From: Sphingomonas canadensis
GTDB taxonomy: Bacteria; Pseudomonadota; Alphaproteobacteria; Sphingomonadales; Sphingomonadaceae
Assembly: GCF_026013525.1 (NCBI RefSeq)
Contig: NZ_JAPDRA010000005.1
Span: 124,001-188,000, forward strand
DNA length: 64,000 bases
Direction: 5' to 3'
Both the position numbers and the translations under genes were made by a program. Numbering within the stretch: the first letter of the stretch is position 1; each line of letters begins with the position of its first letter. Below the pieces are notes generated by a model. The model was not told the DNA's origin. It searched no databases and worked only from the letters and a program-made list of their open reading frames with translations. Of this stretch, positions 1-10,674 are shown one piece after another.

Positions 1-1
1 A

Positions 2-622
2 CGCATGCTCTCGGTTTTCGGGTATGATCACGCGCCCCATGGCCATGGCGAGATTTCGCTCACCGACGTGCGCGTTCCTGCGGACAATATCCTGCTGGGC
101 GAGGGGCGCGGCTTCGAGATCGCGCAGGGCCGGCTGGGGCCGGGCCGCATCCACCATTGCATGCGCACGATCGGCGTGGCGGAGGAGGCGATCGCGGCGA
201 TGGCCAAGCGGCTGCTGAGCCGCGTCGCCTTTGGCAAGCGGATCGCCGATCATTCGATCTGGGAACAACGGATCGCCCGCGCGCGCATCGATATCGAGAT
301 GACGCGCCTGCTGTGCCTGAAGGCCGCCGACATGATGGACAAGGCCGGCAACAAGGCCGCGCACCTGGAAATCTCCATGATCAAGGTTCAGGCGCCCGCC
401 ATGGCGCTGGCCATCCTGGACGATGCGATCCAGGCGCATGGCGGCGGCGGCGTATCGGACGATTTCGATCTGGCGAGCGCTTGGGCCAATGTCCGCACGC
501 TGCGCTTCGCCGATGGGCCGGACGAGGTGCATTGCCGCACGATCGCGCGCAACGAATTCGGCAAATATTCCGAGTTCAAGGCCGATCGCCCGTCAAGCGG
601 CGATCTGGGCGTGGCCCGGTAA
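2..622 (+). CDS. Acyl-CoA dehydrogenase, C-terminal part (5' end outside window)
   Basis: C-terminal part of an FAD-dependent acyl-CoA dehydrogenase, which makes trans-2-enoyl-CoA from acyl-CoA in the cytoplasm. The frame is open from the window edge, so the ATG at 5 is probably internal and the gene starts upstream. About 206 residues are visible: the end of the middle beta domain ([13 protein letters not shown]), the helical C-terminal domain ([18 protein letters not shown]), and a [12 protein letters not shown] stretch of the kind that lines the FAD site. An alcohol dehydrogenase starts 11 nt downstream, followed by an APH-type kinase, a neighbourhood typical of ACAD10/11-like enzymes. The family is clear; the substrate is unknown. 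Confidence 0.9.
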   Translation, partial: RMLSVFGYDHAPHGHGEISLTDVRVPADNILLGEGRGFEIAQGRLGPGRIHHCMRTIGVAEEAIAAMAKRLLSRVAFGKRIADHSIWEQRIARARIDIEMTRLLCLKAADMMDKAGNKAAHLEISMIKVQAPAMALAILDDAIQAHGGGGVSDDFDLASAWANVRTLRFADGPDEVHCRTIARNEFGKYSEFKADRPSSGDLGVAR

Positions 623-633
623 GGATCGAGGGC

Positions 634-1719
634 ATGAAGGCAGCGATATTGTTCGAGGCGGAAAAGCCGCTGGAGATCGCCGACATTCGCCTGGCCGATC
701 CCGGCCCGCGCGAGGTTCTGATCCGCACCGCGGCTTGCGGCGTGTGCCGTTCGGACCTGCATTTCATCGACGGAGCTTTCCCGCATCCGGTGCCGACGGT
801 GCCGGGGCATGAGGCGGCCGGCGTGGTGGAGGCGGTGGGCAGCGATGTCGCGCATCTGAAGCCGGGCGATCACGTCATCACCTTCTTCACCGTATTCTGC
901 GGAAGCTGTGAGATGTGCGTCACCGGGCGCCCATCGCTATGCGTCGATCCTTCGACGCGGCGCCCCGCCGACGCCGAGCCGCGCATCCGCCTGGCCGACG
1001 GCACGCCGCTGGCGCAGTTCCTGAACCTGTCGGCCTTTTCCGAGATGATGCTGGTGCATGAGAACGCCTGCGTCGCGATCGACAAGGCGATGCCGCTCGA
1101 TCGCGCGGCGCTGCTCGGCTGCGCGGTGATCACGGGCGCGGGCGCGGTGTTCAACGACAGCCGCGTGCGCCCGGGCGAGAGCGTGGCGGTGATCGGCGCG
1201 GGCGGCATCGGCCTGTCGGCGATCAACGCGGCCAAGATCGCGGGCGCGGGCATGATCCTGGCCATCGATCCGGTGGCGGAGAAGCGCGAGATCGCGCTGA
1301 AGATGGGCGCCACCCACGCGATCGACGCGACGATGGACGGGCTCGCCAAGGAGGTACTCACGCTCACCGGCGGCGGTGTCCATTATGCGATCGAGGCGGT
1401 GGGGCGGCCGAACACCGCCGAGCTGGCCTGGACTATCCTGCGCCGCGGCGGCACCGCCACGATCCTGGGCATGATCGCGCCGGGCAACAGCGTGACGCTG
1501 CCCGGGCCGACCTTCCTGACGGGCAAGAAGATCCAGGGATCGCTGCTGGGCTCTACCCGATTCCCGATCGACATGCCCCGGCTGGTGCGCATGTATCTCG
1601 ACGGGCTGCTCGATCTCGACACCATGGTGGCCGAGCGGATCGTGCTGGGGCAGGTGAACGACGCGCTGGAAAAGCTCCGCAAGGGCGACAGCGTGCGATC
1701 GGTCATAGAGTTCGCATGA
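634..1719 (+). CDS. Zinc-dependent alcohol dehydrogenase (MDR family)
   Basis: Medium-chain zinc alcohol dehydrogenase of 361 residues, expected to interconvert an alcohol and an aldehyde or ketone with NAD(P). It has the catalytic zinc region CGVCRSDLH followed by GHEAAGVVE, and a structural zinc cluster of the C-x2-C-x2-C-x7-C type (CGSCEMCVTGRPSLC). The Rossmann nucleotide site is GAGGIG. The ATG at 634 is chosen because MKAAILFEAEKPLEI is the usual family N-terminus; the frame stays open upstream only as an overlap with the previous gene. Its TGA overlaps the ATG of the next gene (ATGA), so the two are likely co-translated. The substrate is unknown; a role in the surrounding acyl-CoA pathway is inferred. 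Confidence 0.9.
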   Translation: MKAAILFEAEKPLEIADIRLADPGPREVLIRTAACGVCRSDLHFIDGAFPHPVPTVPGHEAAGVVEAVGSDVAHLKPGDHVITFFTVFCGSCEMCVTGRPSLCVDPSTRRPADAEPRIRLADGTPLAQFLNLSAFSEMMLVHENACVAIDKAMPLDRAALLGCAVITGAGAVFNDSRVRPGESVAVIGAGGIGLSAINAAKIAGAGMILAIDPVAEKREIALKMGATHAIDATMDGLAKEVLTLTGGGVHYAIEAVGRPNTAELAWTILRRGGTATILGMIAPGNSVTLPGPTFLTGKKIQGSLLGSTRFPIDMPRLVRMYLDGLLDLDTMVAERIVLGQVNDALEKLRKGDSVRSVIEFA

Positions 1720-2735
1720 GCGATCTGGACGAAGCCCGGCTCGGCGCGTGGCTTGCGGCGAATGTCGCGGGCTTCGACGGGCTGGCGCGCGTCGAGAAAT
1801 TCCCCGGCGGGCAGAGCAACCCCACCTATCGCATCGATGCGGCCAGCGGCTCCTATGTGCTGCGCCGGAAGCCGTTCGGGCCGATCCTGCCCTCGGCGCA
1901 TGCCGTGGAGCGCGAATACCGGCTGATCGCGGCGCTGCACCCCACCGGCTTCCCGGTCGCGCGGCCCTATGGCCTGTGCGAGGATGCGGAGGTGGTGGGA
2001 TCGCCCTTCTACGTCATGGAGATGGTGGAGGGCCGCACGCTGTGGGACGGCGCGCTGCCGGGCATGGCCCCGGACGCGCGCACCGCCCATTATCACGCGA
2101 TCGTCGATACGCTCGCGGCGCTGCATTCGATCGATTATCAGGCGGTGGGCCTTGGCGATTACGGCAAGCCCGGCAATTATTTCGCGCGTCAGGTGGAGCG
2201 CTGGTCCAGGCAATATCGCGCCAGCCAGACCGACGATCTGCCGGAGGTCGACGCGATGATCGCGTGGCTGCCGCGCACGGTGCCCGAGCAGACGCGGACC
2301 AGCATCGTCCATGGCGATTACCGCATCGACAACATGATCTTCGCCCCCGATGGTCCGCGCGTGCTGGCGGTGCTCGATTGGGAGCTTTCGACGCTGGGCG
2401 ATCCGCTCGCCGACTTCTCCTATTTCCTGATGAGCTGGGCGACCGAGCCGGAGGGGCGTTCGGGCGTGAAGGGGCTGACCGGGCCACGGACCGGCATCCC
2501 GGAGCTGGAGGCGATGGTGGCGCGCTATTGCGCCGCCACCGGGCGCGACGGGGTGCCGCAGCTCGACTGGTATTTCGCCTATAATCTCTTCCGTCTGGTG
2601 GGCATCGTGCAGGGCATCAAGAAGCGGATGCTGGACGGCAACGCATCGTCTGCCCAGGCGGCGAATACGGTGGAGCGCCTGCCCGGGCTGGTTGCCGCCG
2701 CATGGGGCTTTGCGGTGAAGGCCGGGGCGGGGTGA
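1716..2735 (+). CDS. APH-family kinase, ACAD10/11 N-terminal-like
   Basis: Phosphotransferase of the aminoglycoside phosphotransferase (APH) fold, 339 residues. The catalytic loop HGDYRIDN (residues 199–206) and the Mg-binding DWE (221–223) are present, and the N-terminal lobe reads GGQSNPTYRI. The pattern fits the subgroup that forms the N-terminal half of ACAD10/ACAD11 proteins, in which the kinase phosphorylates 4-hydroxyacyl-CoA for the partner dehydrogenase. Here kinase and dehydrogenase are separate genes, with the alcohol dehydrogenase between them. The start ATG overlaps the upstream TGA. Antibiotic resistance is unlikely from this context. The family is secure; the 4-hydroxyacyl-CoA role is inference. 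Confidence 0.88.
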   Translation: MSDLDEARLGAWLAANVAGFDGLARVEKFPGGQSNPTYRIDAASGSYVLRRKPFGPILPSAHAVEREYRLIAALHPTGFPVARPYGLCEDAEVVGSPFYVMEMVEGRTLWDGALPGMAPDARTAHYHAIVDTLAALHSIDYQAVGLGDYGKPGNYFARQVERWSRQYRASQTDDLPEVDAMIAWLPRTVPEQTRTSIVHGDYRIDNMIFAPDGPRVLAVLDWELSTLGDPLADFSYFLMSWATEPEGRSGVKGLTGPRTGIPELEAMVARYCAATGRDGVPQLDWYFAYNLFRLVGIVQGIKKRMLDGNASSAQAANTVERLPGLVAAAWGFAVKAGAG

Positions 2736-2860
2736 TTTTTCGTTCACGCTGGGGTGGGGCATCGGGCGCCTTCGGCGATAGCGGATAGCGCATCTCCGCG
2801 CGCACTTTGCGCCGCGCGAATAAGAACCGCGCCTTCGCATGAAATAGACAGGAGAAAGCC

Positions 2861-3649
2861 ATGCGCTTCCACGGCAAGTCGATCATCGTCACCGGTGCGG
2901 GCTCGGGGATCGGCCGCGCGACTGCCCTCGCCTTCGCGGCCGAGGGCGGGCAGGTGATCGCCGCGGACAAGAGCGAGGCGGTGCATGAAACCGCCGCGCT
3001 GGCGGGCGGCGGCGCGATCGCCGTTCAGATGGACGCGGGTTCCGAAGCCGATGTCGAGCGGGTCGTGGCGTTGGCTTGCGATCGCTTCGGCGGGCTCGAC
3101 GTCTTCTTCGCCAACGCGGGCATCGCGGGCGGGATCGACAGCATCTTCGATCAGACTGCCGAGCTGTGGGCCGAGGTGTTGCGCGTCAACCTGATCGGCC
3201 CCTTCCTGGCGATCAAGCATGCTGCGCCGAGGATCGTCGAACGCGGCGGCGGCGCCATCGTCTGCACCGCCAGCGTGGCCGGGCTGCGCTCCGGCGCGGG
3301 CGGGGCGGCTTATTCGGCGTCCAAGGCGGGGGTCATCAACCTGGTGCAGACCGCAGCCCAACAGCTTTCGGGATCGAACGTTCGCGTCAACGCCGTCTGT
3401 CCCGGACTGATCGAGACGGGGATGACCCAGCGCGCGTTCGATTATGCGCGCGAGAAGGGGGTGGAGGACAAGATCGGCCGCCTTAACCCGCTGCGCAGGG
3501 CCGGCGTACCCGATGAGATTGCGCGCGTCGTCGCCTTCCTGGCTTCGTCCGAGGCGAGCTATGTCAACGGCCAGGCCTGGGTGGTCGATGGCGGGCTTTC
3601 CACCAGCCATCCGGTGACGCGGCAGGAGTTCGGCAAGACCGCCGTTTGA
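2861..3649 (+). CDS. Short-chain dehydrogenase/reductase (SDR)
   Basis: Classical SDR oxidoreductase of 262 residues. It has the nucleotide motif TGAGSGIG (11–18), NAG (85–87), and the catalytic Ser138, Tyr151 and Lys155 (YSASK). The C-terminus has the usual [11 protein letters not shown] segment. ACAGGAGAAAGCC precedes the ATG and is a good ribosome-binding site. The 125 nt gap after the kinase gene has no other gene and may carry its promoter. Its place among acyl-CoA genes suggests a hydroxyacyl or alcohol substrate, but SDR specificity cannot be read from sequence. Confidence 0.9.
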   Translation: MRFHGKSIIVTGAGSGIGRATALAFAAEGGQVIAADKSEAVHETAALAGGGAIAVQMDAGSEADVERVVALACDRFGGLDVFFANAGIAGGIDSIFDQTAELWAEVLRVNLIGPFLAIKHAAPRIVERGGGAIVCTASVAGLRSGAGGAAYSASKAGVINLVQTAAQQLSGSNVRVNAVCPGLIETGMTQRAFDYAREKGVEDKIGRLNPLRRAGVPDEIARVVAFLASSEASYVNGQAWVVDGGLSTSHPVTRQEFGKTAV

Positions 3650-3659
3650 CAGCCGACGC

Positions 3660-3697
3660 GATCCCCCGCACGCTGCGCCGAAACGCAGGAGGGGATC
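3660..3697 (+). promoter_or_regulatory. Hairpin overlapping the Shine-Dalgarno site of the 3701 gene
   Basis: GATCCCC (3660–3666) is complementary to GGGGATC (3691–3697). A nested stem CTGCG (3673–3677)/CGCAG (3684–3688) closes a CCGAAA loop. The Shine-Dalgarno-like AGGAGGGG (about 3687–3694) lies in the 3' arm, a few bases before the ATG at 3701, so the folded RNA would hide it. The pairing is seen in sequence; a regulatory role is inferred. Confidence 0.4.
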
Positions 3698-3700
3698 GAG

Positions 3701-4441
3701 ATGCGGAGCTTTCTCACCGGCCTGGCCGCGCTTGGCATCCTCGCCGGTGCCGCGCCCGCTTTCGCGCAGGACGGTAGCGAGGAGATCGTCGTCACCGGCA
3801 TGCGGCGCCTCAACCCCGACGACGATGACGATAGCGCGCGCGAGAAGGTGGTGCCGCTGCCCGCCGCGGTCCAGATGCTCCGCCGTACCGCCGATTTCGC
3901 GGTTCAGCAGGTGATCGTGGTCAGCGACACGATCGACGAGGACGACGCCAATGCGGAGGTCTATGCGATGACCCGCAAGGCGATCGAGCTCGCCGCCGGC
4001 GCGGGCGTCCAGCTCGCGACCGGCGAGATCGTCGTCGAGCCGCTGACCGCCGCCAACTACAAGGAACTGGCGATCGGCGAGGACGATGAGGAGAACGGCC
4101 AGGCCGTGAAGTTCCTGGTCAAGGTGCCGTTGGCGCCCGGCATCGACGCCAAGACCGCGCTGGCCCGGATCGACAAGTTCATCAAGGCGGTGCCCGCTGT
4201 CGGCCGCGCCGAGATCAAGGCCTATAGCGAGCTGACGCTCAGCGTGGTGAACCCGGAGCAATATCGCGGCGCGATCATCGATCTGATCGCCAAGGATACG
4301 GGCGAGACCAGCGCGCGCTTTGGCACCGGCTATGGCGTCGAGGTGACCGGGCTGGACCGGCCGGTGCAATGGAAGCGCGCGAGCTTGACCGAGGTGCAGC
4401 TATTCCTGCCGGCTGCCAGCACCGTGCGGCCGCGAGACTGA
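3701..4441 (+). CDS. Secreted protein of unknown function with TonB-box-like N-terminus (copy 1)
   Basis: 246-residue exported protein. A signal peptide ends near AFAQ (about residue 23). It is followed at once by EEIVVTGMRR (27–36), which resembles the TonB box and plug start of sphingomonad TonB-dependent receptors. The protein is far too short for a receptor barrel. The rest looks periplasmic: an acidic patch (DDDDD), then alternating helix and strand with SVVNPEQYRG and GYGVEVTGLDRPV near the end. The next gene is a diverged tandem copy sharing both signatures. The body could be a SIMPL/DUF541-like domain, but I am not sure. Function unknown. Confidence 0.85.
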   Translation: MRSFLTGLAALGILAGAAPAFAQDGSEEIVVTGMRRLNPDDDDDSAREKVVPLPAAVQMLRRTADFAVQQVIVVSDTIDEDDANAEVYAMTRKAIELAAGAGVQLATGEIVVEPLTAANYKELAIGEDDEENGQAVKFLVKVPLAPGIDAKTALARIDKFIKAVPAVGRAEIKAYSELTLSVVNPEQYRGAIIDLIAKDTGETSARFGTGYGVEVTGLDRPVQWKRASLTEVQLFLPAASTVRPRD

Positions 4442-4465
4442 CCTGCGATCGGGAGGAGTGATGCC

Positions 4466-5188
4466 ATGCGGATCCTGTTCAAGAGCCTGATCGCCCTGCC
4501 CCTGATCGCGAGCGCCACGCCCGCGTTCGCGCAGGAGATCATCGTCACCGCGCAGCGGCGCCCGGCGGGCAACTATGACGGGGGCTATTCCGGCGGCATC
4601 GTCGCCGCTTCGCGCCCGATCATCAACCTGAAGCGGACCGCCGACTATGTCGTCCAGTCCGTGCGCATAACCGGCGACACGCGCGACGCGGCCAAGCGCA
4701 TGGAGGAGCTGAACGCGACGCTGCGCAACGCCATCGGCGCGGCGGCGAAGGCCGGGGTGGAACTGGCCACCGGCGATTACGTGCTGGAACCGCTGACGCT
4801 GAACAGCATGCGCAACCTGAACTTCGCGGGCGACGGGCGGCCGGATACGTCGCAGACGACCTTCCTGGTGAAGGTGAAGCTGGTGCCCGGCATGGATATC
4901 CCGGCCGCGAAGCTCCAGATCGCCAAGTTCATCGGATCGGTAAGCAAGGTGGGCCGCACCTCGTTCATGACCTGGGGCGAACCGACGCTGTCGGTGGTCA
5001 ACCCGGATCAGTATCGCGGCCAGATCATCGATCTGATCGCCGCCGACGCCCGGGAGGCGGCGGCCAAGTTCGGCCCCGGCTATGGCGTGGACGTCACCGG
5101 GCTGGACCGGCCGGTGGAATGGGCGCGCGGCGGGCCGGTCGAGGTGTTCCTCTACCTCCCCTCGGCCTACGTCATCCGCAAGGATTGA
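4466..5188 (+). CDS. Secreted protein of unknown function with TonB-box-like N-terminus (copy 2)
   Basis: 240-residue paralogue of the preceding gene, 24 nt downstream, with its own strong site GGGAGGAG before the ATG. The signal peptide ends at AFAQ (about residue 23). The mature N-terminus EIIVTAQRR (24–32) matches the TonB-box-like motif of sphingomonad outer-membrane receptors even better than copy 1. A Gly/Tyr-rich spacer (NYDGGYSGG) follows. Shared with copy 1 are LKRTADY-type, SVVNPDQYRG and GYGVDVTGLDRPV segments. No barrel or enzyme motif is seen. The two genes look like a tandem duplication that then diverged. Function unknown. Confidence 0.85.
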   Translation: MRILFKSLIALPLIASATPAFAQEIIVTAQRRPAGNYDGGYSGGIVAASRPIINLKRTADYVVQSVRITGDTRDAAKRMEELNATLRNAIGAAAKAGVELATGDYVLEPLTLNSMRNLNFAGDGRPDTSQTTFLVKVKLVPGMDIPAAKLQIAKFIGSVSKVGRTSFMTWGEPTLSVVNPDQYRGQIIDLIAADAREAAAKFGPGYGVDVTGLDRPVEWARGGPVEVFLYLPSAYVIRKD

Positions 5189-5224
5189 CGGGGCGGGGCA
5201 GGGATCGGAAGGTGCGGGCGGCTT

Positions 5225-6133
5225 TCAAGCCGGTTTTGCGTCCCGCTGCCGGATCAGGCCTTCCTGCGTCACGCTTGCCACCAGCCGGCCGTCGCGGCTG
5301 AAGATGTGGCCGCGGTTGAAGCCGCGGGCGTGGCCGGCCCAGGGGCTGTCGGTGGAATAGAGCAGCCACTCGTCGAAGCGGAACGGCTCGTGCAGCCATA
5401 GCGCATGATCCAGGCTGGCCGTCTGCACATTGCCTTTCATCCAGCTCACGCCATGCGGCAGCATGCAGGTGCCCAGCAGCGTCATGTCGCTGGCATAGGC
5501 CAACATCGCGCGGTGCAGCGCCGGATCGTCGGGCAACGGGGCGGCGACGCGGAACCAGCTATGCTGAACGGGTTCACGCGGCGTGGGGTTCACCCAGTTG
5601 AGCGGCATCACCGGCCGGATCTCGATCGGGCGGGACCGCAGGAAGAAGCGCCGGGCCTTTTCCGGGATCAGCTCGCGCATCTCCTCGCGCAGTTCGCTTT
5701 CCGGGCGCAGTTCCTCAGGGCCGGGCACGTCCGGCATGTCCGCCTGGTGCGCAAAGCCCTCCGCTGGAAGCTGAAAGCTGGCCGCCATGTTGAGGATCGG
5801 CTGGCCCTTCTGCATCGCGATCACGCGGCGGGTGGCGAAGCTGCGCCCCTCGAAATCGCGCACGACGCGGTAGATGATCGGGAACGCCTCGTCGCCCGGG
5901 CGCATGAAATAGGCGTGGAGCGAGTGTGCGGCCTTTCCGTCCTCCACCGATCGCTGCGCCGCCTGCAGCGCCTGGCCGATCACCTGTCCGCCGAACACAC
6001 GGCCGACCCCGCCCGGCTGGCGCGCGCCGCGATATAGATCGGTATCGAGCTGCTCGACGTCGAGCAGGCCGATGAGCTGGGTGACCAGCCCCTCCGGATC
6101 GGAAGCGCGCGCGGTGGGATCGCTATCGGCCAT
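5225..6133 (-). CDS. tesB: Acyl-CoA thioesterase II
   Basis: Double hot-dog acyl-CoA thioesterase of 302 residues that hydrolyses acyl-CoA to fatty acid and CoA. Family signatures are GGQVIGQALQAA in the first half, SLHAYFMRPGD, and SLDHALWLHEPF followed by a Ser/Asp-rich DSPWAGHARGF in the second. The length fits TesB. The start is the ATG at 6133–6131, which shares one base with the stop of the upstream acyl-CoA dehydrogenase (TGATG); the TTG codon just before it lies inside that stop overlap. Translational coupling to a dehydrogenase suggests it trims or releases CoA esters in the same pathway. Confidence 0.93.
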   Translation of the reverse strand: MADSDPTARASDPEGLVTQLIGLLDVEQLDTDLYRGARQPGGVGRVFGGQVIGQALQAAQRSVEDGKAAHSLHAYFMRPGDEAFPIIYRVVRDFEGRSFATRRVIAMQKGQPILNMAASFQLPAEGFAHQADMPDVPGPEELRPESELREEMRELIPEKARRFFLRSRPIEIRPVMPLNWVNPTPREPVQHSWFRVAAPLPDDPALHRAMLAYASDMTLLGTCMLPHGVSWMKGNVQTASLDHALWLHEPFRFDEWLLYSTDSPWAGHARGFNRGHIFSRDGRLVASVTQEGLIRQRDAKPA

Positions 6134-7260
6134 CAATATCCCGCGGATTGCGCGAGCGCGTTGGCGTGGAAATTGGTGTCGCCGAACATTTCGGCAAGGA
6201 CGCGGGCGCGCTTCATGTAGAAGCCGATATCATATTCGTCGGTCATGCCGATGCCGCCGTGCATCTGGACGCCCTCCTGCACCGCAAGCGTGGCGGCGAG
6301 CCCGGTCATCGCCTTGGCGACCGATACGGCCGCGGCCGCGCCGGGATCACCCGCGTCGAGGAGCTGCTGGGCCTTGAGAACGGCCGCGCGCGCGACCTCC
6401 ATCTCGCTGTAGAGATGCGCGGCGCGGTGCTGCAGCGCCTGGAACCCGCCGATCGGCACCCCGAACTGCTTGCGCTCCTTCAGATAGCCGACCGTCATGT
6501 CCATCGCGCCGCCGCCCACGCCCAGCATCTCGGCCGATGCGCCGGCGCGGCCCGCGACGAGCAGACGGGCCAGCACCGCGCTGCCCTGATCCACCTCGCC
6601 CACCACCGCGTCGGCGTCCAGCGCCACGCCGTCGAACGCGATGCCCGCGGCGATGCTGGCGTCGGCCAGCCGTTCGGCGGTGACCGTCAGCCCCGGCGCG
6701 TCGCGCGGCACCGCGAACAGCGTGATCCCGTCCGCATCCTCCGCCGATCCCGCGGTGCGCGCCGCGACCAGCAGCAGGTCCGCGACATGGCCGTGCGTCA
6801 CGAAGCGCTTGGCCCCGCGCAACCGGAACCCGTTGCCCGAACGCTCCGCCGCCATCGCGATGCGCCCGTCGTGCTTGCGGCCCTCGTCGATCGCCAGCGC
6901 CGCCACCGTGTCGCCCGCCAGGATGCCGGGGAACCAGCGCTCGCGCTGCGCCGTGCCATCGAGCGCGGCCACCGCGGCCACAGCGGTCGTCAGGAAGGGG
7001 GAGGGGGAGAGGTTGCGCCCGATCTCCTCCAGCACCACGCCCGCCTCGACATGGCCCAGGCCAAGCCCGCCATCGGCCTCCGGCACCAGAACGCCGGTGA
7101 ACCCCATCTCGGCGAACTGCTTCCACAGCGCACGCGAGAAGCCGGTGGGATCATCCGAATCGCGCAGCGCGCGCATGTGGCCGACCGGCGCGTTCGCGGC
7201 GACGAAGTCCTTCGCGGTATCGGCCAGCATCGCCTGTTCGTCGTTAAGGTATAGCGGCAT
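6133..7260 (-). CDS. Acyl-CoA dehydrogenase
   Basis: FAD-dependent acyl-CoA dehydrogenase of 375 residues. The order is standard: N-terminal helical domain (LNDEQAMLADTAKDFV), middle beta domain (FRLRGAKRFVTHGHVADLLLV), C-terminal helices with RKQFGVPIGGFQALQHR, then QMHGGIGMTDEYDIGFYMKR. The small N-terminal domain and divergent middle domain resemble the short partner subunit of heteromeric acyl-CoA dehydrogenases seen in steroid and terpenoid side-chain degradation. It lies downstream of a second ACAD gene on the same strand, after a 93 nt gap, so a two-subunit enzyme is possible but inferred. Confidence 0.92.
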   Translation of the reverse strand: MPLYLNDEQAMLADTAKDFVAANAPVGHMRALRDSDDPTGFSRALWKQFAEMGFTGVLVPEADGGLGLGHVEAGVVLEEIGRNLSPSPFLTTAVAAVAALDGTAQRERWFPGILAGDTVAALAIDEGRKHDGRIAMAAERSGNGFRLRGAKRFVTHGHVADLLLVAARTAGSAEDADGITLFAVPRDAPGLTVTAERLADASIAAGIAFDGVALDADAVVGEVDQGSAVLARLLVAGRAGASAEMLGVGGGAMDMTVGYLKERKQFGVPIGGFQALQHRAAHLYSEMEVARAAVLKAQQLLDAGDPGAAAAVSVAKAMTGLAATLAVQEGVQMHGGIGMTDEYDIGFYMKRARVLAEMFGDTNFHANALAQSAGY

Positions 7261-7353
7261 GTTCGGTTCCTTCTCCCCCTCCCGCCCGCGGGGAGTGGGT
7301 GGTGAGGGTAGGTGGCCCGGCGGGGAACGCGCGTCCCCGCCGGCGGGACGGGA

Positions 7354-8508
7354 TCAGGACGGCAGGTCCAGGATCCGCTTGGCGATGATGTTGAGCTGGA
7401 TCTCGCTCGTCCCGCCCTCGATCGAGTTGGCCTTGGTGCGCAGCCAGGCGCGGGGCGCCGCGCCATGGTTGCTCGCCGCGCTTTCCCATTCGAGCGTGTC
7501 CGATCCGCCCGCCGCCATCAGCAGTTCGTGGCGCGTCTTGTTCAGCTCGGTCCCATAATATTTCATCATCGAAGGCTGCGCCGGGTGCGCCTTGCCCGCC
7601 TTCAGCTCGTCGAGGAACTTCTCCGACATCGCCGAGAAGGCCCGCGCCCGCACCTCGAACAGCGCCACCTGCGCGCGCAACAGGGGATCGATCCCCTTGC
7701 GCGCCGCCGTCACCAGCGGGTCCTCGCCCGCCGCGAGGCCAAAGCCCGAGATCATCTCGCGCTCATGCCCCAGCAGATATTTCGCGACGTCCCAGCCCTT
7801 GTTCAGCTCGTGGACCAGGTTCGCCTTGGGCACCTTCACATTGTCGAAGAAGGTCTCGCAGAAGGGCGAATAGCCGCTGATCAGCAGGATCGGCTTGGTG
7901 CTGACGCCTTCGGACGCCATGTCGAACAGCAGGAAGCTGATCCCCGCCTGCTTCACCGACTTGTCGGTGCGCACCAGGCAGAAGATCCAGTCCGCCTCAT
8001 CGGCATAGCTGGTCCACACCTTTTGCCCGTTGACGAGGAAATGGTCGCCCATATCCTCCGCGCTGGTCGCCAGGCCCGCCAGGTCCGATCCCGCGTTGGG
8101 CTCCGAATAGCCCTGGCACCAGCGGATCTCGCCGCGCGCGATCCTGGGCAGATGCTCCAGCTTCTGCGCCTCGCTGCCATATTTCAGCAGCGCCGGGCCG
8201 AGCATCGAAATCCCGAAGCTGTTGAGCGGATTGCGCGCGTTGATGCGCTTCATCTCCTCGCGCAGCACCTTCGTCTCAGCCGCGGTCAGCCCGCCGCCGC
8301 CATATGCCTTCGGCCAATCCGGCACTGTCCAGCCGCGCGCGCCCATCCGGTCGAGCCACTGCTTCTGCTCGGGGCACGACGGCACATAGTTCCGGCCGCC
8401 CCAGCATGCGTCCTTGTCGCTGCGGACCGGCTCACGCATCGCCGCCGGGCAGTTTTCCTCCAGCCAGGCGCGCGTCTCGGCGCGGAAGGCATCAAGATCC
8501 TCGGTCAT
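7354..8508 (-). CDS. Acyl-CoA dehydrogenase
   Basis: Acyl-CoA dehydrogenase of 384 residues starting [16 protein letters not shown]. The frame is open for 16 codons upstream, but that stretch is low-complexity and the ATG at 8508 matches the family start. Visible are [16 protein letters not shown] and [20 protein letters not shown] (flavin and substrate domain), and a C-terminus with [20 protein letters not shown], where the Glu-Gly-Gly-Thr-Ser-Glu-Ile pattern is typical of this family. It could be the catalytic partner of the 6133–7260 dehydrogenase. Its own substrate is unknown. Confidence 0.93.
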   Translation of the reverse strand: MTEDLDAFRAETRAWLEENCPAAMREPVRSDKDACWGGRNYVPSCPEQKQWLDRMGARGWTVPDWPKAYGGGGLTAAETKVLREEMKRINARNPLNSFGISMLGPALLKYGSEAQKLEHLPRIARGEIRWCQGYSEPNAGSDLAGLATSAEDMGDHFLVNGQKVWTSYADEADWIFCLVRTDKSVKQAGISFLLFDMASEGVSTKPILLISGYSPFCETFFDNVKVPKANLVHELNKGWDVAKYLLGHEREMISGFGLAAGEDPLVTAARKGIDPLLRAQVALFEVRARAFSAMSEKFLDELKAGKAHPAQPSMMKYYGTELNKTRHELLMAAGGSDTLEWESAASNHGAAPRAWLRTKANSIEGGTSEIQLNIIAKRILDLPS

Positions 8509-8629
8509 CCTCTCTCGTTCCTTTCCCTTCGGCCGTTCCCGCAGGGGGAGCGGCACGGGTGAGGGGACAGTTCTGGGCAGGTTGCGGGGCGCCGCCGGAT
8601 TGGCCGGTTCGCGCCCCGTTTTCCGCCGC

Positions 8630-10657
<2,028 letters not shown>

Positions 10658-10674
10658 TCTACTCTCCTGTCTGC

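Noticed and set aside
1716..2735. Aminoglycoside resistance gene
   Set aside because: The APH motifs are present, but the sequence and neighbours match ACAD10/11-type kinases of acyl-CoA metabolism.
2744..4369. 541-residue open frame on the minus strand opposite the SDR and first secreted protein
   Set aside because: It is His/Arg/Asp-rich antisense sequence without family motifs; high GC leaves long antisense frames open. The plus-strand genes have clear motifs and ribosome sites.
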